The position numbers were made by a program, and so were the translations under genes. A stretch of DNA of 64,000 nucleotides from Arenibacter sp. F20364 (GTDB lineage: Bacteria > Bacteroidota > Bacteroidia > Flavobacteriales > Flavobacteriaceae): positions 62,001 to 126,000 of the forward strand of contig NZ_JALKBD010000011.1 of the NCBI RefSeq assembly GCF_023015905.1. Direction: 5' to 3'. Shown here piece after piece: positions 8,865 through 16,600 of this stretch. Position 1 is the stretch's first letter; each line of letters begins with the position of its first letter. The notes under the pieces are model-generated. The model was not told the origin of the DNA and searched no databases. It worked only from the letters and a program-made list of their open reading frames with translations.

Positions 8865-9225
8865 GTATTTCTATTTTTGTTTTATAATTGTGTTCCATAT
8901 TGGACAGCTGCTATTTCCCTATTCGGGAAGCCCAACATTAGTTTTTTTTCTTCTAATCGAATTGATATTAAATTTCATCAAAAACAACTACACTCCTAAT
9001 TCTACAAAATGTAATTCCTAAAAGTTTATTCATATACCCCCAATCATATATAGGGCCATTTGAAATGTTTGGAATACTAATTTTTGGGCAAACTTGACTA
9101 CAGCTATTCCGTTTCAAAAAAATTAATAATTAAATCCTATATTTAGGCTATAAATTAGATTTCATCATTTTTATAGCGAAGTGATAAATATAGGAATTAC
9201 AAAAGAATTATCAGAATAATAAACC
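8865..9225. other. Gene-free divergent region
   Basis: 361 bp between the leftward isomerase operon and the rightward uncertain ORF. It is strongly AT-rich and has no ORF worth calling. It should hold the promoter of the isomerase-DUF1080 operon. No exact TAnnTTTG element was found in the minus orientation, which hints at activator-dependent transcription. Confidence 0.4.
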
Positions 9226-9627
9226 ATGAATCAACCATCAGAATTTGGCAGTATTATGGTCCAATTCCAAATCTTTGGAATATTTTCCGGACCAAAATAC
9301 GGGGAACCTTTTGCGTCTTTTGATGCCAACCCTTTTGAAATAGAGACCAATAGCCCCATACGATTGGGAAAACAATCGGGAGCAGTATCAAAGATCAGCA
9401 AAAATAAAGGAACTTCCGTGCAATTATCCCAATACGCCAACGTTTCATTAAGCAGTATTACGAGTAGTACACGGGCGGACAAGTTTACGGCCCTACAAAT
9501 TAATACAGGTCAATTACCTCAGGGCAAGCCCCTGAGGCATCGGAAGGAAACTATTAATAACATTTCGACGCAAGCGTCGGAGCATTTTAATCTCGATTAT
9601 CGAGTAAACTTTCTTAATGGAAAATAG
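9226..9627 (+). other. Uncertain ORF upstream of the ASCH gene
   Basis: A 133-codon ORF on the + strand; the opposite strand is also open across 9231-9482. The last ~40 codons run through a hairpin repeat, so at best the first ~95 codons could be a gene or gene fragment. No family is recognised in either direction. One interpretation is a degraded gene on the minus strand, where PYFGPENIPKIWN looks protein-like. I do not assign a function. Confidence 0.2.
9517..9604. repeat. Three-hairpin REP-like intergenic element
   Basis: Three short perfect stems stand in series: CCTCAGGG-CAAG-CCCTGAGG-type at 9517-9537, CGACG-CAAG-CGTCG at 9566-9579 and CTCGA-TTA-TCGAG at 9592-9604. The first two share a CAAG loop. 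The order and loop pattern look like REP-type interspersed elements seen in intergenic regions of marine flavobacteria. No transposase is next to it. It ends 13 bp before the ASCH start. Confidence 0.55.
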
Positions 9628-10078
9628 CTCAGCCAGAAATATGTGGGGTGATTTTTTGGACGCCCACCTAGAATTCGCTTTTGAAGAAGCGCCTAAAGTG
9701 ATTCATTTCAGCGACAATGAACGAGATGCCGACCAAGGCGTGGATCTAGTTTTAAAAAACCTTAAGAAAGCGGCCTCTTATTCTCTATTAGGCCTACAAT
9801 ATAGAAAGGAACCACTCCCTAAAATAGGGGCCTTTACAGTCTTAACCGATTGGAACGGCAAGGCCAGGTGTATCATAAGGACAACCGCTGTAAAACTGAA
9901 GCCGTTTTTTAGTATTGGCCAAGATTATGTTCAATTAGAGAGTTTGGGCGACAAAAGTTTGGAACATTGGAAAAAATTCCACTGGGATTATTTTACCAGG
10001 GAACTGGCACCTTTTGAACGTGTGCCCCGCGATAGTATGATCGTGGTATGTGTAGAGTTTGAAAAGGTTTTTGGATAA
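9617..10078 (+). CDS. ASCH-domain protein
   Basis: 153 residues matching the ASCH fold in its YhfF-like branch. A WxDFLxxH-like N-terminus is followed by an LxxLQYRKEPLPKIGAFTVLTDW strand block and the GDKSLEHWKKFHWDYF segment near residues 115-130. ASCH domains bind RNA or modified nucleosides, and some have amidohydrolase activity; the substrate here is unknown. The ATG at 9617 is chosen because the preceding sequence is the hairpin element. It is followed by a bidirectional terminator. The gene is probably independent of the sugar operons that flank it. Confidence 0.8.
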   Translation: MENSSARNMWGDFLDAHLEFAFEEAPKVIHFSDNERDADQGVDLVLKNLKKAASYSLLGLQYRKEPLPKIGAFTVLTDWNGKARCIIRTTAVKLKPFFSIGQDYVQLESLGDKSLEHWKKFHWDYFTRELAPFERVPRDSMIVVCVEFEKVFG

Positions 10079-10106
10079 TCCAAGAACCTTAAATTACAAT
10101 AATAGA

Positions 10107-10134
10107 AAAGGGCCGCAATTGCAGCCCTTTTTTT
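10107..10134. terminator. Bidirectional terminator between the ASCH gene and Gfo/Idh/MocA gene
   Basis: A 12-bp stem with one C-A mismatch (aaagggccgcaa / ttgcagcccttt) is followed by seven T residues on the + strand and by a shorter T-rich tract on the minus strand. It sits between two convergent genes. Confidence 0.85.
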
Positions 10135-10149
10135 ACACGTTATTCTATT

Positions 10150-11286
10150 TTATTTCAAATCTACCCAAACGTTTCCTTTTTTATTGGACTCCACAGAACT
10201 CTCTATAAAATCGAGCCCGCGAACACCATCCATCATGGTCGGAAATTCGCCGTCGTTATATTTCTCTCCGCGAATGGCCCTGGCAACACCTAAATAGATA
10301 TTTGCCATAGAATCAAAAATACCTTCGGGATGCCCTGGAGGCAATTTTGTTCCGTCCAAGGACAACTTGGAATTATAGGCATGGCCCGGCTTATAAACCT
10401 GTAGTGGCTTATCATCACTTAGCACATAAAGATAATTGGGATTTTCCTGTTCCCATCTAAGTCCACCATTCTCTCCATAAATAGCTATAGTTAGTCCGTT
10501 TTCCTCCCCGGTAGCCACCTGACTGGATCGAATAACCCCTTTCACGTGATTGCCCATTCGGATCAAAACCGTACCGTCTACATCCATTTGGTTATCCTCG
10601 TACAAGTAGTTGAAATCTGCCAAAATGGATTTTATGGTCAATCCTGTTGTATATTCTATCATGTTGAAGGCATGCACCCCTATATCGCCCATACAGGAAC
10701 TAATACCGGCTTTTTTAGGGTCCAATCTCCAAACGGTCGAGCGTTTGGCCTTATCATGGATAATGGAGTTGATCCACCCTTGATAATATTGTGCATCTAC
10801 CTTATGTATTTTGCCAATGGCCCCAGCCTTTATCATTTCCCTCATTTGCCTAACCATAGGATACCCTGTGTAGGTATGGGTAACTGCAAAAACGGTCTTG
10901 GCCTTTTCCAAGGTAGCCTGTAATATTTTGGCCTCCTCGTAGGTGGTGGTCATAGGCTTTTCACAAATTACATGAAAACCATTTTCCAATAACTTTTTAG
11001 CCATAGGAAAATGCAGAAAGTTAGGGGTAAGTACTGAACACACCTGAATACGTTCCTCTTTTGGAAGTTTCAATTCCTCTTCCACCAAGGTATCAAAATC
11101 CTTATAGATACGATTGGTAGGCACATCTATTTCCTTGGCAAAAGCAACATTCGCCTCAAAATCAGGATTGAAAACTGCCCCAACAATTTCGTAATTATCA
11201 TTAATCTGCGATGCCACCCTGTGCAACACCCCAATAAGGGAGTCTCCTCCTCCTCCTAAAATTCCTAATCTAATTTTCTTGCTCAT
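10150..11286 (-). CDS. Gfo/Idh/MocA-family NAD(P)-dependent dehydrogenase (cytosolic)
   Basis: 378 residues. The N-terminal Rossmann motif GILGGGGDSL spans residues 8-17. The family's CEKPM motif lies near residue 110, and a catalytic-type segment, CMGDIGVHAFNM near residue 200, carries the Asp and His of the active site. There is no signal peptide, so it acts in the cytoplasm. Members oxidise or reduce sugar hydroxyls, often at C3. It is the last gene of a leftward operon, 17 bp after the MFS permease. In the inferred pathway it would interconvert imported 3-keto sugar and sugar. The preferred cofactor is not clear from the sequence. Confidence 0.9.
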   Translation of the reverse strand: MSKKIRLGILGGGGDSLIGVLHRVASQINDNYEIVGAVFNPDFEANVAFAKEIDVPTNRIYKDFDTLVEEELKLPKEERIQVCSVLTPNFLHFPMAKKLLENGFHVICEKPMTTTYEEAKILQATLEKAKTVFAVTHTYTGYPMVRQMREMIKAGAIGKIHKVDAQYYQGWINSIIHDKAKRSTVWRLDPKKAGISSCMGDIGVHAFNMIEYTTGLTIKSILADFNYLYEDNQMDVDGTVLIRMGNHVKGVIRSSQVATGEENGLTIAIYGENGGLRWEQENPNYLYVLSDDKPLQVYKPGHAYNSKLSLDGTKLPPGHPEGIFDSMANIYLGVARAIRGEKYNDGEFPTMMDGVRGLDFIESSVESNKKGNVWVDLK

Positions 11287-11303
11287 AATTTATATATTCC
11301 TAA

Positions 11304-12533
11304 TTACTCTTTATACTCTACTTCCTCTTTTTTAAAAAATATGGCGAACAGCACCATTGCCCCTAAGGCAAAAATAGCAGGAAATGTCCAAATATCCGTC
11401 CAACTGTGCACACCTTCTCCAAGCAAATAACTATCCGTTATTTTTCCGGCAACCCAAAAACCAACCAACATTCCAACACCATAGGTAGCCAAGGTAATCA
11501 ATCCCTGGGCCGCACTCTTAAACTTGTTACCGGCCTTTGAATCTGTATAGATCTGCCCGGACACAAAGAAAAAATCATAACAAATACCGTGTAGGGCAAT
11601 ACCCAAGATTAACATAAAGGCCAAATCTCCGGCATTTCCGTATGCAAAAAGCAGGTATCTAATGGTCCAAGCCAGCATCCCGGCGATCAACGTATTTTTA
11701 AATCCATATTTCTTGAAGAAATATGGCAATAGCAGCATAAATAAAACTTCAGAACCCTGGCCAATGGTCATTTTACCTGTGGGATTTTCCATCCCGATCT
11801 CGGACAAAAATGGATTGGCATTTTGGTAATAAAAGGCCAAAGGAATGCATATTAAAATAGAGGAAACAAAGAATATGAAGAAATTTCTATCCTTCAATAG
11901 TTTTAGGGCATCCAATCCCAAAATGTCGGAAATGGAAACCTTTTCATCTGTTTTTAACTTGGGAGGTGTTTTGGGCAAAGTAAAACTGAACAGTCCCAAA
12001 GCTGCAGAAGCGATCGCCACCATTAAAAAAGTATTTTTCAATAGGCCTTCTTCCCTAGAGGCTCCCGAATCCCATAGGAATACATAACTAATTATTAGTC
12101 CGGCCACTATCCAACCTACAGTACCAAAAACCCTCACAAAAGAAAACTCCTTGGCTGGATTTTTCATTTGGCTAAAAGATATTGAATTTACCAAGGCCAG
12201 GGTCGGCATATACAGAATCATGTATCCAAGTACATAGGGATAGAAACTGGCAAAGTCCACGGCCATATACATTTGATACATCATTACCGAACCAAGGAGA
12301 TGCAATACCCCCAAAATGCGCTCCGCATTGAAATATCTGTCGGCAATCAACCCTATAACAAAAGGTGCAATAATGGCCCCCCAGGATTGTGTGGAATACG
12401 CCATTGCCGATTCTGCTCCCGTGGCCTTAAGATTGTGGCCCAAAAAGGTGCCCAATGTTACAAACCAACCTCCCCAAATAAAAAATTCGAGGAACATCAT
12501 TGTCGATAACTGAACTTTGATCTTTACATTCAC
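11304..12533 (-). CDS. MFS sugar/nucleoside:H+ symporter-like permease
   Basis: 409 residues with about twelve membrane segments, starting STMMFLEFFIWGGWFVTLGTFLG. This is the nucleoside:proton symporter-type MFS branch that Bacteroidota often place in sugar operons. The start is GTG, because the nearby ATG is out of frame. It is the third gene of an operon (TIM-barrel lipoprotein, DinB, permease, dehydrogenase) with gaps of 11, 16 and 17 bp. Likely task: import of the sugar product released outside the inner membrane. The nucleoside label comes from family naming and should not be taken as the substrate. Confidence 0.85.
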   Translation of the reverse strand: MNVKIKVQLSTMMFLEFFIWGGWFVTLGTFLGHNLKATGAESAMAYSTQSWGAIIAPFVIGLIADRYFNAERILGVLHLLGSVMMYQMYMAVDFASFYPYVLGYMILYMPTLALVNSISFSQMKNPAKEFSFVRVFGTVGWIVAGLIISYVFLWDSGASREEGLLKNTFLMVAIASAALGLFSFTLPKTPPKLKTDEKVSISDILGLDALKLLKDRNFFIFFVSSILICIPLAFYYQNANPFLSEIGMENPTGKMTIGQGSEVLFMLLLPYFFKKYGFKNTLIAGMLAWTIRYLLFAYGNAGDLAFMLILGIALHGICYDFFFVSGQIYTDSKAGNKFKSAAQGLITLATYGVGMLVGFWVAGKITDSYLLGEGVHSWTDIWTFPAIFALGAMVLFAIFFKKEEVEYKE

Positions 12534-12549
12534 GGTCTAGCAGGTATAT

Positions 12550-12993
12550 TTATCGCTTATAAAAGGCATAATCCAAGACCAAGGGTTCTATGGAGTTATT
12601 TCTAAAGTCAACGGAAATCTGGGCCCTATGATGGGTAGAATGGTTTATGATATGAAACAGCATATCCTGAACGGTATTACTAAACAACCTACCCTGTGAA
12701 TTTTCATAATCCAATCGCTTTTCAAAACTATCCGCGTTGGTAATTATTTCAAAAGAGCTCCTTTGATTTTCATAATGTATGTCGCCCCAATCCTTAAGCG
12801 ATTGCAACTGAAAAACACCGTATTCCACATTTTTACCAAGAATTCTGGCATTCCATATATGGTGCGCATTTAATATATGACTGAAGAGTTCAATAGTCCT
12901 TTCTGGAACATTTTCCAGTTTTTGGCACTCTTCAATCAATTTTTTATTGCAGTAAAAGTTATAATCGAACAATTGATTGAAAAAAGCCTTCAT
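12550..12993 (-). CDS. DinB-family putative metal-dependent protein
   Basis: 147 residues forming the four-helix DinB/YfiT type fold. The expected three His metal ligands are visible: a His in LNAHHIWNARIL near residue 48 and the HSTHHRAQI motif near 129-133. DinB-like proteins include thiol-dependent transferases and isomerases, for example those using mycothiol or bacillithiol; many are uncharacterised. It lies inside the sugar operon, 11 bp after the TIM-barrel gene and 16 bp before the permease, so co-expression is expected. Its contribution there is not known. Confidence 0.82.
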   Translation of the reverse strand: MKAFFNQLFDYNFYCNKKLIEECQKLENVPERTIELFSHILNAHHIWNARILGKNVEYGVFQLQSLKDWGDIHYENQRSSFEIITNADSFEKRLDYENSQGRLFSNTVQDMLFHIINHSTHHRAQISVDFRNNSIEPLVLDYAFYKR

Positions 12994-13004
12994 ACAACAC
13001 GGTG

Positions 13005-13994
13005 CTAATTAAGTTCTTTACCTGCTTTTATCAATAAATCCCTTGTTGCAATAATTCCTTCCTCCTCACTTAAAACACTACCTTCATATTCCACACCGAT
13101 AAAGCCGGTATAACCAGCATCTTTAACTATTTTAAGTATTCTGGGATAGTCCAATTTAGTTTCGTTGCCCTCGGCATCAAAATTGTAGGATTTGGCACTT
13201 ACGGCCAATGCATGTGGCATTAATTCACTAATACCTTTATAAATGTCATATTCCTCGGCACATCCATCCTTGGTTCGTTCTATACAAAAGTTGCCAAAAT
13301 CCGGAAGGGTACCACAATTATCCATATTAACCTTGGTCATTACCTCTGCCAACATAGCTGCATTGGACGACAAACCACCATGGTTCTCCACCAAAATTTC
13401 TATATTTTTATCTTTCGCATAGGTGGCCAATTGGGTTAGACCGTCCACTGAACTTGCAACCCATTCTTCCGGAACCTTGCTCCCGGAAAGGTTTACCCTA
13501 ATAGCGTGACACCCCATATCCGCAGCGGCATCTACCCATTTGAAATGATTTTCAACAGCTTCCTTTCTTTTTGAAGCATCCTCGGTAGCAAGATCTCCTT
13601 GACCATCGATCATGATCAACACATTTTGCATACCGTGTTTTTTGCTTTCCGCATTACTTTTTTCCACGAAGGCGGCCATGGCTTCCTTGGAAAAATTAGC
13701 AGCCTCCAATTCCTTGTAATATAATCCACTTACATATTCCAATCCGGTAAAGCCCCAATTCTTGGCCTTCTCAGCAAATGTATAGGGATCCACACCATCT
13801 TGACGCACCATTTTATGCATGGACCATTGGGCCAAAGACAATTTAAAAAACGGTTCCTCAGCTTTCATGGATACCTCTGAGGTCTCCATATCTTTAGGTT
13901 GCTCTTTAGGAGCTTCCTTACAAGACAACACACCTATTAATAAGGCAACCAAAACAACATTGACTCCTTTGATCTTTAAATTTTTACGCTTCAT
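13005..13994 (-). CDS. Sugar phosphate isomerase/epimerase-type TIM-barrel lipoprotein
   Basis: I start at the ATG at 13994 rather than 14018, since this gives a clean lipoprotein signal (MKRKNLKIKG... GVLSC, lipidated Cys25). About 329 residues remain. The TIM barrel has ligand-type motifs ILVENHGG, GTLPDFGNF, ALAVSAKSYNF and FIGVEYEG, corresponding to the Glu-Asp-(His)-Glu metal site. The expected His position reads SAKS, so one ligand may differ. Being exported, it should act on periplasmic sugar, unlike the cytosolic homologue at 7812-8864. It heads the DinB-MFS-Gfo operon and faces the GMC operon across a 135-bp control region. Confidence 0.85.
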   Translation of the reverse strand: MKRKNLKIKGVNVVLVALLIGVLSCKEAPKEQPKDMETSEVSMKAEEPFFKLSLAQWSMHKMVRQDGVDPYTFAEKAKNWGFTGLEYVSGLYYKELEAANFSKEAMAAFVEKSNAESKKHGMQNVLIMIDGQGDLATEDASKRKEAVENHFKWVDAAADMGCHAIRVNLSGSKVPEEWVASSVDGLTQLATYAKDKNIEILVENHGGLSSNAAMLAEVMTKVNMDNCGTLPDFGNFCIERTKDGCAEEYDIYKGISELMPHALAVSAKSYNFDAEGNETKLDYPRILKIVKDAGYTGFIGVEYEGSVLSEEEGIIATRDLLIKAGKELN

Positions 13995-14030
13995 TTTGAG
14001 TATTGAGATTAAATCCAAGAATTAACATTT

Positions 14031-14046
14031 ACTATAACGTTATAGT
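14031..14046. promoter_or_regulatory. Perfect 16-bp palindrome, candidate operator
   Basis: actataacgttatagt reads the same on both strands and is followed by a partial copy, gctatagt. It lies 37 bp before the TIM-barrel lipoprotein start (-) and 84 bp before the GMC start (+), so one regulator could control both operons. The central AACGTT recalls LacI-family sites, but no regulator gene lies nearby. Confidence 0.5.
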
Positions 14047-14096
14047 GCTATAGTATTAATGAATATAGGGTTTAAATGTAAAAAATTAATTTTATA

Positions 14097-14114
14097 TTTA
14101 ATAAATTTATTAAA
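14097..14114. promoter_or_regulatory. AT-only 18-bp palindrome before the GMC gene
   Basis: tttaataaatttattaaa is a perfect palindrome ending 15 bp before the GMC start codon. In such AT-rich DNA a chance palindrome is possible. Its position could let it act as an operator or a leader hairpin. Confidence 0.3.
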
Positions 14115-14129
14115 TAAACAATTTCATAA

Positions 14130-15842
14130 ATGAGCAAGTTGAAAAACAATGAAGTGCAGGATTCTTATGATGCAATTGTCGTAGGCACGGGAATTAGCGG
14201 AGGTTGGGCGGCCAAAGAATTATGCGAAAAAGGACTCAAAACCCTTGTTCTGGAACGTGGAAGGATGGTGAAACACATCGAAGACTACGAGACAGCCAAT
14301 CTGGATCCTTGGGATTTCCCGAATGCCGGTGAACCCACTAGGGAAGACATTGAAAAACAGCCCAAACAGAACAGAACCGGATATACCACGAATGCCGCAA
14401 GCAAAATGTGGTTTGTAAATGATTTAGAACACCCTTATAACGAAATTAGGCGATTTGATTGGATGAGAGGATACCATTTAGGGGGACGTTCATTACAGTG
14501 GGGACGTCAAAGTTACCGATGGAGCGACATTGATTTTACCGCCAACCTAAAAGATGGGATTGCGGTTGATTGGCCCGTACGCTATAAAGATATTGCCCCG
14601 TGGTACTCAAAGGTGGAAGAGTTTATAGGTGTAAGTGGAGAGGCACTCAACCTACCACAGTTGCCGGATAGTGATTTTTTGCCGGCCATGGAAATGAATT
14701 GTGTTGAAGAACACTTTAAGAACAAGGTAACTGAAGGTTTTGACGACCGTGCAGTAACCATAGGTAGGGTTGCCCATATTACCGGGACCAAAAATTTTGA
14801 CGGACGTACAAAATGTCAATATAGAAATCGCTGTATCAGGGGATGTCCTTTTGGAGGTTACTTTAGTAGCTTGTCATCTACCCTGCCCGCTGCGGAAGCC
14901 ACAGGCAACATGACCTTGCGTACGGACTCTATTGTTCATGAAGTAATATACGATCCCAATACCAAGAAGGCTACCGGGGTAAAGGTAATAGACAGGTTGA
15001 CCAAGGAAACTCACGAATTTAAAGCAAAGGTCATATTCCTGTGTGCCTCTGCCATAGCTTCCACTTCTATATTGATGCAATCCAAATCTGACCGCTTCCC
15101 GAATGGTATGGGCAACGACTCGGATCAATTGGGAAGAAATATTATGGACCACCATCTAGGTGTAGGTGCTTCCGGTAAATTTGATGGTTACGAGGATAAG
15201 TATTACAAAGGTAGAAGACCTAATGGCATTTATATTCCAAGATTTAGAAACCTAGGAGGTGCTTCCGATAGAAAGGACTACAAACGTGGTTTTGGTTATC
15301 AAGGCGGGGCCAGTAGAGGAAATTGGGAAGAAACCGTTGCTGAACTCTCTTACGGAAAAGACTTTAAGGACAGTATTTTGAAACCTGGAGGATGGAGAAT
15401 GGGCATTGGCGGTTTTGGTGAAGTGCTCCCTTATGAAGATAATAGAATGACCTTGGACTATGACAATTTGGATAGCTGGGGACTACCCACCGTAACATTC
15501 GATGCCGATTTACAGGAAAACGAGTTCAACATGCGTAAGGACATGCAGGAATCTGCTGTAGAAATGTTGGAAAAAGCAGGATTGCGTGATGTTAAGGGAC
15601 ATGATGGACCAACCGGTCTAGGGCTGGGTATACACGAAATGGGTACTGCCCGAATGGGACGCAACAGAAAAACTTCGGTACTTAACGGCAACAACCAGTT
15701 ACATGACGTACCCAATGTTTATGTTACCGATGGGTCCTTTATGACTTCGGCCAGTTGTGTTAACCCATCATTGACCTATATGGCCTTCACCGCTAGGGCC
15801 GCCGACCATGCGGTTAAAGAACTTAAAAAAGGAAATATATAA
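14130..15842 (+). CDS. GMC-family FAD sugar dehydrogenase, catalytic subunit
   Basis: 570 residues. The FAD-binding Rossmann motif VVGTGISGG is at about residues 17-25. The C-terminal GMC domain has the active-site pair His502 (GIHEMGTARMG) and Asn545 (CVNPSLT), as in pyranose-oxidising members. Cys229, Cys235 and Cys239 form a C-x5-C-x3-C cluster similar in layout to the 3Fe-4S ligands of FAD glucose dehydrogenases. No signal peptide is present. The next gene, overlapping by one base, carries a Tat signal, so export as a complex is likely. Predicted role: periplasmic oxidation of a sugar or glycoside hydroxyl (C3 in several homologues), with electrons passed to the respiratory chain. Confidence 0.92.
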   Translation: MSKLKNNEVQDSYDAIVVGTGISGGWAAKELCEKGLKTLVLERGRMVKHIEDYETANLDPWDFPNAGEPTREDIEKQPKQNRTGYTTNAASKMWFVNDLEHPYNEIRRFDWMRGYHLGGRSLQWGRQSYRWSDIDFTANLKDGIAVDWPVRYKDIAPWYSKVEEFIGVSGEALNLPQLPDSDFLPAMEMNCVEEHFKNKVTEGFDDRAVTIGRVAHITGTKNFDGRTKCQYRNRCIRGCPFGGYFSSLSSTLPAAEATGNMTLRTDSIVHEVIYDPNTKKATGVKVIDRLTKETHEFKAKVIFLCASAIASTSILMQSKSDRFPNGMGNDSDQLGRNIMDHHLGVGASGKFDGYEDKYYKGRRPNGIYIPRFRNLGGASDRKDYKRGFGYQGGASRGNWEETVAELSYGKDFKDSILKPGGWRMGIGGFGEVLPYEDNRMTLDYDNLDSWGLPTVTFDADLQENEFNMRKDMQESAVEMLEKAGLRDVKGHDGPTGLGLGIHEMGTARMGRNRKTSVLNGNNQLHDVPNVYVTDGSFMTSASCVNPSLTYMAFTARAADHAVKELKKGNI

Positions 15843-16489
15843 TGGATAGAAGAAAAGCACTTAAAAATATGGGGCTGGCATTGGGATATACAGTCGCCAC
15901 CCCGACCTTGATCAGCATCGTTCAAAGTTGCAAAAAGGACGCTGCCAATGTATGGACCCCAGACTTTTTATCTTCTGGGGAAGGATCCGTTCTAACCCAC
16001 TTGGTAGACATCATACTTCCCAAGACAGATACACCTTCTGCCTCTGAGGTACAGGTGCATATATTTATAGACCGTTTTGCCGATCAGGTAATGGAAAAAG
16101 AACAGCAAGATCTATTAAAAATGACCATGGGTAAATTCATGGACAAGGCCCTACAGGATTCGGGTGAGAAGGATATTGCAGACCTAACTCCCGAACATTT
16201 GGAACCGGTCCTAGCTACCGCCCTCAAAATTTCCAAGGACGAACAAGCCAAAAACTTTAAGGTAATAAACACTTATACTGAAGCCATGAAGAGTGGGGAA
16301 ACCGCTACCCTGGATGATGAAGTATCGAGATTTGCCTTTGCCAACAATTTAAGAGGCCTGGTGATATTGGGATACAAGTCATCCGAGATTGTGGGAGAAA
16401 ATGTATTGCCTTATCTACCTGTACCAGGAGAATTTATTGCCTGCGGAGACCTTCAAGAGTTGTCCGGGGGAAAAGCTTGGTCACTTTAA
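15842..16489 (+). CDS. Gluconate 2-dehydrogenase subunit 3-family protein (GMC partner)
   Basis: 215 residues. The start MDRRKALKNMGLALGY is a twin-arginine signal followed by a lipobox-like SIVQSC (Cys30), suggesting a Tat-exported lipoprotein. The rest matches the small-subunit family of gluconate, fructose and lactose GMC dehydrogenases, which escorts and anchors the flavin subunit. The ATG overlaps the GMC stop (TAATG), giving translational coupling. No cytochrome c subunit follows, so the electron acceptor must be encoded elsewhere or differ from three-subunit systems. Confidence 0.9.
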   Translation: MDRRKALKNMGLALGYTVATPTLISIVQSCKKDAANVWTPDFLSSGEGSVLTHLVDIILPKTDTPSASEVQVHIFIDRFADQVMEKEQQDLLKMTMGKFMDKALQDSGEKDIADLTPEHLEPVLATALKISKDEQAKNFKVINTYTEAMKSGETATLDDEVSRFAFANNLRGLVILGYKSSEIVGENVLPYLPVPGEFIACGDLQELSGGKAWSL

Positions 16490-16600
16490 GTATTAAAATT
16501 ATTGAACATTGATAAAAAAACTAAAAGAACTAGGACGGCCAAATACCACTTGGTTCTTTTAGTCTTATTTTATCATAAAATTCCAACCATATCCAAAAAA

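Noticed and set aside
9231-9482. Minus-strand ORF as a real gene
   Set aside because: No family recognised, no promoter or partner, and the same DNA is open on the other strand; left as a possible fragment only.
14031-14046. Firm call of a LacI-family operator
   Set aside because: Only the AACGTT core matches and no LacI-type gene is nearby; recorded as a candidate palindrome without naming the regulator.
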